Assembly (NCBI GenBank): GCA_025084515.1
Contig: JAJAGP010003170.1
Span: forward strand, 1 to 64,000
Source of the DNA: Ancistrus triradiatus
Lineage: Eukaryota > Chordata > Actinopteri > Siluriformes > Loricariidae
Direction: 5' to 3'
DNA length: 64,000 bases
Position numbers and translations under genes: made by a program
Shown here: in pieces, positions 26,244 to 36,720 of the stretch
Numbering within the stretch: the stretch's first letter is position 1
How the letters are laid out: each line of letters starts with the position of its first letter
The notes under the pieces: model-generated
Told to the model about the DNA's origin: nothing
Databases searched by the model: none
Seen by the model: only the letters and a program-made list of their open reading frames with translations

Positions 26244-27426
26244 TAATGCCAAATGATTTTGCCATTTCATGTCTGTTGATGCATTGTGGTGCCAGTTGCA
26301 TTCCACTAAACAAGGATACACCCCAGTTCCCATTTTCTGTTATATATATTCAAATACCTGTGGCTCCTCTGGTGTACCCTGTGCTTTCGAACTGGTTTAA
26401 ATATTAGTAGTGGAAATTTGTAGACTTTGAATTGGTTGGCTTTGTGAGATCATCAGTGGTGGATTAAGTGTGGTGTGTTGACAGTCACTGGTCTGTGAAA
26501 GTAAGATGAAGACATTTCAGTTACATTTACAGGCAGTTACATTTATAGTCCCTTAGCAACTGGTACAGTTTTACAATCCAAACAATTATGGATTGAGGGC
26601 CTTGCTCAACGATGGAAGCTTGGCAGAGGTGGGATTACTAGTGTTTTAATTGCTAGGCCACCACAGACATGTAATTAGTATATTTGCATTACATTTAGGC
26701 ATTTAGCAACCCTTTATCCAGAGTGACTTACAACTGATAGTCTCACAATCTAAGCAACTGTGTGTTAAGGGCCTTGCTCTTTAAGCCCTGGACCTTCTGG
26801 TCCATAGTTCATTACCTTAACTGCTAGGTCAACACAGATCACGATTTCGAACACACTGGTTTAATTCTATAGGTCTTACTATCTCCAATAACTGACCTAT
26901 TCTTCATCACAGCTTAGGCCTATTACAGACAGCAACTACAATATGTTGTTGAACCTCAGTTTATATATTTGGTCTATTTAAAAATATGGGTACGTTATAG
27001 TAATGAAATGATGCGCTTTTTGACATTTTGTCTTTTTTTTTTATTTTTTTTTATCCCATTCCAGTTTGACTGTGTATTACTTTTAATGTTACTTTATACC
27101 ATTTGTTAATTCTGTGTATCCTGTCTGTTGTCAGATCACTTTAAAGTTTACATGTACTTATATTATTTTTGAAATGGAGAATATAAAATCTATGACTCCT
27201 TTATGATTTGTCACGCAGTGTTCTACGGTTTTTATTAGAAAAAAACATGCAGTTTCCAAAGAATACGTTTTGATAAAACTATATCTAACAAAATGCAAAG
27301 TTTTGTGTCAGATTTTGTTGCCTTGTTTGAAGAATTAAGTCTTTTATTGTCATTTAAAATCTGAAACATACTGCATTGTTAGGCAAATTGCTATTTTAAT
27401 CATTAAGGTATTTGTACTCACTGGGA
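26244..27426. other. SURF4 downstream region with two degenerate SINE copies
   Basis: Degenerate minus-strand SINEs lie at 26518-26667 and 26690-26838 (gggccttgctc, aattgctaggcca). The rest is AT-rich and may include the SURF4 3' UTR, since the mammalian gene has a long one. I see no clear AATAAA. No gene recognised. Confidence 0.5.
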
Positions 27427-28270
27427 GGGGGGAAAAGTCTGAGACCACTATTGAAAATTCTACAATTTGACATATGTCTTAAATTTAATATAATGTTTTT
27501 CATTACAAATCATACAGTGAGCATAACAATTTGAGTGAAGAGTCTTTGAAGATGAGAAATGCATGGATTTCAGAATTTACTAGTATTTGCTATGCTCTCC
27601 CTTAAGCTGTAATGACAGTGTGCACTCGAGGTGGCGTGGACTCCACGTTTGCGCAAAATCTGATCCATGTTCTCCCAGCATGACTTCAGATTTTCATCTT
27701 GAGATGGTAATGAATACTTGGCTTTCTGTGTCTTCAATTGTCCCATGAATGCGAAGTGCTTTAGGTCAGTTGGCTTTGGAGGAAAGTTCTTGATCCTTGA
27801 TCATCTTTGGTCTTCAAATAGTTTAAATTCAAGTAAAATTCAAATAGAAGCCAGTAATCTCAGACTTTTGGCCCTGTCTCAGGACTTTTGTTCTTCGCCA
27901 AAGAAGCTGCAGTCCTCGCCCACGTTGTTCAACAAAGGACCAATTATGATATATAAATGGCAGTATGGGAGATGTTTTAATATAAATGTAGATGTTGTGA
28001 AAAATGTCATGCACAAGACCAGAGTAATGACATTTAATTTGAATTAAAATGTCAGAATTAATGTGATTTAATGTGTTTTCAGATAATATTAGCATGAGGA
28101 TGTACACAGTGCCAATCAGTGGATATTTTATTTTAAATTTGACTGGACAAAACTGACATATCATGGCTTGAAGTGCAGGTAAGCCTTTTCCCAACCTATT
28201 CTTCTGATGTGTGCAGAATCGTTGAAAATAGAAAGGAGCAATAGTAAACACCATGTCAATGCCACCCTAC
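27427..28270. repeat. probable decayed DNA-transposon repeat
   Basis: It begins ggggaaaagtctgagaccac, a phrase I associate with a fish Tc1-like family, and later has 'catgttctcccagcatgact'. No transposase motif is intact and no right end is defined. Confidence 0.4.
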
Positions 28271-28520
28271 TCTACAAATTAAAAAAATAATAATACAACT
28301 TTCCATTTTTAGCAGCAATTTTGCGAAACATTTTTTCATTATTTATTCACTATTACTAAATGAAAAGCATCACATAAAATGTTTGATTCATACGTTCAAG
28401 ACTTACAGAAACCACATAGCTGGTAGATGATTAAAGTCATTACATTCCACATATTAGAGAAAGCGTTTTTTAATGTAAACAAAACAATTGTGTGCCCAAG
28501 CATAACTACAATTGATCAAA

Positions 28521-30241
28521 TGATCCAATATTACATATTAGTGAGTGGCAAAAGTATGTGAACCTCTAAGATTAGCAGTTATTTTGCAGGTGAAATTAGT
28601 GTAATGAGTCAGGTGTTTTCAATCAATGTGATGAGAATCAGGTGTGAGTGAACACCCTGTTTTATTTAAAAAAACAGGGATCTATCAAAGTCTGCTCTTC
28701 ATAACACGTTGTGGAAGTGTATCATGGCACGAACAAAGGAGATTTCTGAGGACCTCAGAAAAAGAGTTGTTGATGCTCATCAGGCTCGAAAAGGTTACAA
28801 AACCATCTCTAAGGAGTTTGGACTCCACCAATGCACAGACAGACAGATTGTGCACAAATGGAGGAAATTCAAGACCATTGTTACCCTCCCCAGGAGTGGT
28901 CGACCAATAAAGATCACTCCAAGAACAAGGCATGTAATAGTTGACGAGGTCACAAAGGACCCCAGGGTAACTTCTGAGCAACTGAAGGCCTCTCTCACAT
29001 TTGCTAATATTAATGTTCATGAGTCCACCATCAGACGAAAACTGAACAACAATGGTGTGCATGGCAGGGCTGCAAGGAGAAAGCCGCTGCTCTCCAAAAA
29101 GAACATTGCTGCTTTTATTGCTGCTGGTATGAGGGCCCGACGTCCACAGCTGGGGGTTGTGCTCACAGCCCAACACCGTGCAGGACGCTTGGCATTTGCC
29201 AGAGAACACCAGGATTGGCAAATTCGCCACTGGCGCCTTGTGCTCTTCACAGATGAAAGCAGGTTCACACTGAGCACATGTGACATACGTGACAGAGTCT
29301 GGAGACGCCGTGGAGAGCGATCTGCTGCCTGCAACATCCTTCAGCATGACCGGTTTGGCAGTGGGTCAATAATGGTGTGGGGTGGCATTTCTTTGGAGGG
29401 TCGCACAGCCCTCCATGTGCTCGCCAGAGGGTCGCCTGACTGCCATTAGGTACCGAGATGAGATCCTCAGACCCCTTGTGAGACCATATGCTGGTGCGAT
29501 TGGCCCTGGGTTCCTCCTAATGCAGGACAATGCTAGACCTCATATGGCTGGAGTGTCAGCAGTTCCTGCAAGATGAAGGCATTGAAGCTATGGATGGCCC
29601 GCCCGTTCCCCTGAATCCGATTTGAGCACATCTGGGACATCATGTCTCGCTCCCATCCACTAATGTCACGTTGTGAACTACAGACTGTCCAGGAGTTGGG
29701 CAGATGCTTTAGTCCAGGCCTGGGAGGAGATCATTCAGGAGACCATCCGCCACCTCATCAGGAGCATGCCCAGGTATTGTAGAGAGGTCATACAGGCACG
29801 TGGAGGCCACACACAATACTGAGCCTCATTTTGACTTGTTTTAAGGACATTACATCAAAGTTGGATCAGCCTGTAGTGTGTTTTTCCACTTTAATTTTGT
29901 GTGTGACTCCAAATCCAGTCCTCCATTGGTTAATAAATTTGATTTCCATTGATGATTTTTGTGTGATTTTGTTGTCAGCACATTCAAGTTTGTACAGAAC
30001 AAAGTATTCAATGAGCATATTTCATTCATTCAGATCTAGGATGTGTTATTTGAGTGTTCCCTTTATTTTTTGAGCAGTGTATGTAATATTGGATCATTTT
30101 CCTCAATAAATAAATGACCAAGTATAACATATTGATCTCATTTGTTTAACTGGGTTCTTTTGATCTACTTTTAGGACTTGTGTGAAAATCTGATGATGTT
30201 TTAGGTCATATTTAGGTCACAAACTTGCAAGCACCACTGTA
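28521..30241 (+). mobile_element. composite Tc1-like element: family A ends with a family E core
   Basis: 28521-29115 is family A (left region, HTH half of the transposase). 29116-30081 is a different Tc1 family E, including its own right end ttccctttattttttgagca..gta. 30082-30241 returns to the family A right terminal repeat ending gcaccactgta. The outermost left terminal repeat is truncated. A fused frame crosses the first junction. Confidence 0.85.
28724..29449 (+). pseudogene. chimeric Tc1 transposase frame (family A HTH + family E catalytic start)
   Basis: 241 codons from the family A start ATG (MARTKEISEDLRKRVVDAH). Residues 1 to about 128 are the family A paired-like helix-turn-helix domains, ending RRKPLLSKKN. 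The frame then continues without a break into family E (MRARRPQLGV, LAFAREHQDW), with the first catalytic Asp in LFTDESRF, then GSGSIMVWGGIS. A frameshift near 29430 ends it. The second Asp (LLMQDNARPH, near 29515-29545) and the remainder lie in other frames, so it is unlikely to be an active transposase. Confidence 0.8.
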
Positions 30242-31946
30242 TGTTAGTGCAACCCTTCACACAGAGTCCAAACCTGACGGACTGCTACGCTGTGTAAAAA
30301 TTTTAATCAGAGCCTGTTCTAATTGCTGCGTTTTTGAGATGCGTTAAAATCAGGATGACCAATCAGAGCTCGGTTGTCAGGCAGAACAGCTCATCCTGAT
30401 AGTAGCCCACACAAGAGCTTATAGGACAAGCAACACACTGACTATAAAAACATGGATACGAAAGAAAAGACCTGGTGGAATATAGCTGCAAGGCTTGAGA
30501 ATGACAGTGAAAACCTCACAGTGACTCTATGTAAGCGTTTTCTTGTTTATCTAAGTGCATTCCAGTCACAAACTTTAACTTCCTGCACTAATCGTCACTT
30601 GTGGTTTTTCCATCTACGTTAAAAAACGCATCGGTTTTTTCGTGCGTTGTACATGTTAATGTCAACACAAAAAGTATCGCTGTGTATTTAAACCGTACAT
30701 TGCTGGTGTATCTTTATATTCGAAGGTAAAATTTGTAGAGAAAGAGCTAAACCGACATATTCAGTAGCTCTAAACATCCTGTTCTTAAAAACAAGCACAG
30801 AAAATCTGAACGTGCTAATGCTGGCTTTTGCCTGTGACTTTCCTGTCACCCATTACATTAACACTTGACAAACAAGTCTCCCAACATGAACTACTGCTCA
30901 GATACATTTACATTTACAACATTCGGTACACGCCCTGACCCACAACAACCTGCACATGTGCTTTACTCTTCTTCGCAGACATTAAGACTTAGACTTCGTA
31001 CAATCAGCCACCAGATCAAAAAACACTATCCAACTAAAGCCCTGTTAGGATTTGATGTGGATAAAACCATAAACAGTCTTAACAGAGAGGAACTAACAGA
31101 TATAAAAAATATTTCCCATTCAAGTTAACCTAAAATAAAACAAGCACTCAGCTTTAGATACAACAATTAAGCTCATGACATCCTAAATACTGTATATACA
31201 GGATCTGGGGCTAGATTTAGAATAAGCAAACTCTTAGAAACAAAGCCATCAAACCTCGATGGAAAGCATCTGAAATGCAATTGCAGCACAAGGGGATGAT
31301 CCCAAATCTGGTCTACCTTTCCCGTGGACTTGAACACAACCACCGCAAGTGACCGGCTGTTTTATAGCTGTTTTGTCTAAAACAAATGGCAGAAATATAT
31401 TATTGGTTGTGATCGGCATCGGGTACAGTAATTTTTCTAATCACCAATTTAGGTCATCTAATGTAATCTTTTTCTGTTTGCCTACATTTAAAAAATGTGA
31501 TAGATACCGTGTCATATATATGAACAAAGCTTTTAAAAGGTTATAATAAGAGGAGCTCTTTCACTGTCTATTTCACGTTTAACCAACAGGTGGCGCACAT
31601 AGTTTACTAAAACGTTGGGTTCTTACAAACTCAAACATGAACAGAGTTTAAGATGTAAATGCGGTTTAGTTGGAGGAGAAAGTATCCAGATTTACATACA
31701 GTTACTATTGGTGAAAGACTTTCTTTCAATCTTTTCTTGAATGGTACAATGAGTAAATATATGACAGCATCTATATGCATGTCATTTTCATTTGAAAATG
31801 CCATTAACTATACATTAAAAGTAACTTTAAATCTTGAATTTGTTTTCAGCCTTAAGAGTGACCTACCATACTGTGAGCTGTGTAGGTGATATGATATCGA
31901 ACTTGAATGTTATGTATTATCAAGTGTTATTGCTTGTATAGCATCA
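30242..31946. other. intergenic stretch, no supported gene
   Basis: It holds a CCAAT (ccaatcag near 30360), a TATA-like tataaaa near 30443 and a small ATG frame at 30452 (see findings). Short SINE-tail-like 'catttacatttacaacattc' lies near 30905. Otherwise it is unremarkable AT-rich sequence. Confidence 0.45.
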
Positions 31947-33047
31947 TTTACATTTAGACATTTGGCTTATCCACTGACCTTTGGCCCAGTAATGGTAGTT
32001 TGTCATTGCTGGGATTTGAACCCAGGTTCTTCTGGTCAATCCCATTGTGTTTCGGTACACAGTGGTATTCTATTATAGCTCTGGAGACAAATTACTGATT
32101 CTTCTTTGTCTCAATAGTGTATCAAGTTTGTATCAAGTCAAAGATGCTTCTCCTAAAATTCTTTCAAGAATGAGAAATGGAACGAGACAAATAGGATACT
32201 TTAATATTTGAGCTTAAAGGAGCCCAAACTGAGTATATCTTCAGAAGTTCAGTGGTTGCAAGACCAGCTTGGGGTTTAAACCTGAACTATATGAGCAGCC
32301 TTGGTCCAACCCTATGCTTGAAGATGTGTACAGTTTTCATAATGTTATCTGAGTGATTGAAGACATAAACTTATACACTTTTTTCCACATTACATTATGC
32401 CCTAACCAGCTTCCTCCCTCAGTCGCAACAAATCATGTCTACATGTGACATCTTTCCCAGCTGGAAGACACCACCAGGACTCTGACCCAGGTCCCTACAG
32501 TGGGGACTAGTGTGTTAGACCACTCAAATGCACTAGGGGAATGTATTGGGGGAAAACATGGTTGAGTGACATGGCCATTATTTAACAAAATACAGCTATT
32601 ATAAATGACACTCCACATTAAACCAGAGAAGCCGATGGTATGGATGAGAAATGTTTAAGATCATTTTCAGAGCAGCAGAAAAACATGAGAAACAAGATTT
32701 TGGCAGATCTGAGCATAATGAGACTCAAAGGAGAAACATTTGTGAGATTACTGGTGTCTTTTTGCTTGGTAATAAAACTCAGAGAAAAGGGACTTCCCTT
32801 TACTTATGGGATAGTACAGTACCAAATTTGAAATTAAAATATTTTTAGATATAATTTCTTTTACTTTATTTTTGTGTAGATGTTAACTCTAAAAACCTCT
32901 GAAAAACAAAATGTGTTGTAGGTTTGTAAGGGATTTATCTCTGCCAGCTTATGTAACATTTTATACATAGACGTCTGTGAAACTTGAATGTGTTGGCAGA
33001 GATTTTATTTTTATGTGTTGTATCAAGATTTGCCTCACAGCTCAAGA
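31947..33047. other. intergenic stretch with degenerate tRNA-SINE traces
   Basis: 31947-32060 looks like a decayed minus-strand SINE (catttacatttagacatttg, gggatttgaaccc). 32430-32545 has a weaker tRNA-like trace. Nothing else is recognised. Confidence 0.4.
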
Positions 33048-33330
33048 GATCCATGGTTCAGTTACCCGCCCTTATTCCTCCTGTGTGGAGATTGTACGTT
33101 CTGCCCGTATCTCCATGGGTTTCTGCCAGGCAGTGTGGTTTCCTCCAGAGTGTGTCTAAAGTGTCCCAGTTTGTGTGTGTGCATGTTCCATGAAATGAAT
33201 TGGTGCGATATCTAGGGGTGGTTCCTGCCTTGTGCCATGTGTTGCCAGTTAGGTCCCAGCTCTCCACACCTCTGCACTGGATTAAGTCGGTATGAAAATT
33301 AATCATTGGATGATATCCAGATTCCCATAA
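33048..33330 (+). repeat. teleost interspersed repeat fragment
   Basis: 'ttcagttacccgccc', 'cgtatctccatgggtttctg', 'gtggtttcctccagagtgtg' and 'cctgccttgtgccatgtgt' occur in the order of a common fish repeat. A sibling fragment lies at 24417. Confidence 0.55.
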
Positions 33331-33429
33331 AATAATACTGTGATGTCCAACTAAAGCATTTTGTTCTTGGTCAGGTAGGTAAGTTTTCAGAGGAGATACT
33401 TTCACCTCTGGGAAGCATAGAATTCACCT

Positions 33430-34880
33430 CTAGGTTTTAAGAGTTTTTTGTCTTTTCTTCTCTTTTCTTTCTCTTCTCTCCTCTTCTCTTTAGGTCTCTT
33501 CTCTTCTTTTCACTTTCCTATTTTTTCTTTTTTTTCTCTTTTAGTTTCTTCTCTTCTTTTCTTTTTCTTACATTTCCTCTCATCATCTCTTCTATTCTCT
33601 TTTCCTCTCTTCTCATTTTTTTCTCTTTTCCTCTCTTTTCCTATTTTCTCTTTTAATTTCTTCTCCTTGCCTCTTGTAGTCTCGTCTCTTCTTTTCTCTT
33701 TTTCTCTCTTCTTATTTCCTTTTAGTCTCTTATGTTTTTCTCTTTTCCTCTCTTCTCTTCTGTTCTCATCTCTTCTTTTATTTTCTCTTTTCTCTCTTCT
33801 TATCTCGTTACCTCTCTTTAGTCTCGTCTCCTCTTCTCTTTTTCTCTATTCTCATATCCTCTCTGTCTCATATTTTTCTTTTTCCCTTCTTCTTTTCTCC
33901 TTTCCTCTTATTTAGTCTCTTCTCTTCTTTTCTCTTCTCTTTTCCTTCTCTTTTAGTCTCTTCTCTTTGCTTTCCTATCTTTTTAGTCGTTTCTTTCCTT
34001 TTCTCGATTCTCTTCTTCGTTCTTTTCTTCTCTTTGCATCTGCTTTCTTATTTTTTCTTTTCACTTTCCCTATCTTCTTGTTTCATGTCTTTTAGTCTCT
34101 TCTCTTCTTTTCACTTTTCCTATTTTTTCTTTTTTTCTCTTTTAGTTTCTTCTCTTCTTTTCTTTATTCTCTTTTTCTTACATTTCCTCTCATCATCTCT
34201 TCTATTCTCTTTTCCTCTCTTCTCATTTTTCCTCTTTTAATTTCTTCTCCTTGCCTCTCGTAATCTCATCTCTTCTTTTCTCTTTTTCTCTCTTCTTATT
34301 TCCTCTGAGTCTCTTATGTTTTTCCTCTTTTCCTCTCTTCGCTTCTGTTCTCATCTCTTCTCTTATTTTCTCTTTTTCTCTCTTCTTATCTCGTTACCTC
34401 TCTTTAGTCTCGTCTCCTCTTTTCTCTTTTTCTCTCTTCTCATAACCTCTCTGTCTGATATTTTCTCTTTTTCTTTCCTGTTTTCTCCTTTCCTCTCTTT
34501 TAGTCTCTTCTCTTCACTTTCCTATCTTCTCTTTTTCTCTCTTTTAGTCTTTTATCTTCTTTTCTCAAATCTCTTCTTCTTTCTTTTCCTCTCTTTGCAT
34601 CTGCTTTCTTATTTTTTCTTTTCACTTTTCCTATCTTCTTGTTTCCTGTCTTTTGATCTCTTATCTTCTTTTCTTTTTTCCTCTCTTCTCATTTCTTCTC
34701 TTTTAATCCCTTCTCTTTGTTTCTCTTTTCCTCTCGGTTATCTTCTTTTCTCTTGTGTAGTCTCTTCTTTTCTCTTTTCCTGTCGTGTAGTCTTTTCTTT
34801 TCTTTTTCCTCTCTTCTCTTCTTTTTCTTTTCTTTTACTCTCTTGTAGTCATCATCTGTTTGCTTCTCTTCTGTTCTCTT
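33430..34880. repeat. long polypyrimidine (TTCTC-type) tract with internal duplication
   Basis: About 1.4 kb almost purely C/T on the + strand, made of ttctctttt/ctcttctcttt variants with sparse 'ttttagtctc' interruptions. Blocks such as cttacatttcctctcatcat, aatttcttctccttgcctct and ctctttgcatctgctttctt each occur twice, 550-600 bases apart, so the tract contains an imperfect tandem duplication. Long Phe/Ser/Leu frames here are low-complexity artefacts. Confidence 0.92.
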
Positions 34881-36569
34881 CTGTTCTGTTCTCTTTAATG
34901 AAGATCTTCAGCTGACCATGACTGAATTCATAACTGAATGAGGTTGTAAGCACTTTATTTGGACTTAGTTGTTTATGTGAATACATGGGAACCAACAAAT
35001 GTCAGTGCAGCACTTTATGAGACCACACTATGTTGGTCTTTGCTGGATTGAAATTTAGTGAAGAAAGATGATGGTAAGGTCAGCCTTTAAGCCTCATCAA
35101 ACAGTTGTTTCTTGAAAGAGAGCTAGAAATACACAGACAATGATTTGTCATCAGAAGCAGCCCTGGTAATTTCCAATTTCATGGGAGACAGAGAGAAGGT
35201 CGGACCAGACAGCCACACATGGGACAGTGTGTGTCCACTGCAGGCCGGGTCTTTATCCGAATACTGTGCTGTGGGCCTCTCCATGTGAGGGGAGACGTGT
35301 CTTCTTGACACTCTGACACCCGAGTGTCAGTAGCAAGCATAAGCTGCAGAATCACAGCCATTCATGAAGGAGACTCTTCAGTGGCAGCTAAAGGGCTTGT
35401 TGTTCAGGGTGAGCCAAGTTCAGAGGGTCGGGTTGTGCTGAGATTTGCTGGTGTCATGCTTGTTCTGCCCTTTGATGTCTCTTCAGGGCAAGTATGGGCC
35501 TTTTCTCACACCCTTTGCAAGTGTCAGTCATTTTAGTGAAATGCTTGGGTTAAACAGTTGTGCCTTGTCAGTGGCACCAGTGTGAAATCAATGATGTGGA
35601 CAAATAATCTGCCGGTTGCATACCTTATTGTTCTGTCCTCTTTATATAACCTGTTTACTTTTGGCCTTGTGCTTGTATGTGAGTTTTTTGGTTTTAGTTC
35701 TGAAGTGTTTATCAGGCTAAGCACAGCACGCATTTGATGGCCTTTGTTTTGTAAACTTGCTCCATAACAACATCGGTTAAGATGCCCGCTTCAATTTCCT
35801 CCAATATCTGATTGTTTTAATGGACACACAACCAGATGCACACACAAACACACACACAGACACACACACAGTTCTAGGTCAGTGGTTCAGAGGGTGCCAT
35901 TTACTGCCATCGACCCCAGGGCAACACTATGAGAACAGCAACCACACCCTGACCCCTCCACACTTCCTTCTGAATTTAAAAGTATTCAATAAGTAGCTCT
36001 TAACATCAGTGTTGAATAAACACGGGAGTCTCTTTGATCAGTCCAAGGATTACCTGTTGATGGTGATAGGGAGAAGAGGGGACAGAGGGCTGGATGGAGA
36101 GAAAGAATAGGCTGTACCATAGAGGAAGTGAGACCTACCTGTCTGTCGTTTTCTGTTGTCTTGAGAGGTTTTGATTGACAAGACACTAAGAGACCTTAGC
36201 CTGAGGGAGATACACACTTAATTACCCCATACTCAGATTACTCAGGGGTCAGGTGTTCTTTCAAGGCTATGTGATGTCATTCTAAATAGGAGTATAGCAT
36301 ATGTCCAGGTAAACAAGTCTTATGAGTATCACTAGGCTATAAAGCATCTATAGAAAATCATCATGGCCCTTTGAAATAGTCACATTTTTATCTTGCACTC
36401 TAAAATCAGAACCCATTAAAATATATTTTCCAGCTTTATTTACATATTTTGCCCCTACAACATTCCCATAACCAGTAAAAAGTCAACAGTTATAAAAATG
36501 AAGTAATAAAAAAGAAATAATAGAGTAACAGTGTGGTAAAAGTGATCATTCTCTTGTCAATATTTCTTA
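34881..36569. other. intergenic, partly repeat-free stretch
   Basis: No gene seen. 35050-35550 is high-complexity and repeat-free (candidate conserved element). A short (ca)n-like run lies near 35835-35870. Remaining sequence unrecognised. Confidence 0.5.
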
Positions 36570-36720
36570 CCACACCTTCTGCTTTAATTATGTCAGTCTG
36601 GCTGGATATGACTCCATCAGCTTAGCACACCTAGACTGGGGCATATTTGACCATTCTCTCTTGTATATTTGTTCAAGTTAAGTCAAATATCAGGCTGAGC
36701 AGCAATACACTGCTCTCTTC

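Noticed and set aside
33448..34915. Long Phe/Ser/Leu-rich open frames (155, 68, 64 and 199 codons)
   Set aside because: They are translations of the polypyrimidine tract; codon content is only TTC/TCT/CTT types and there are no domains.
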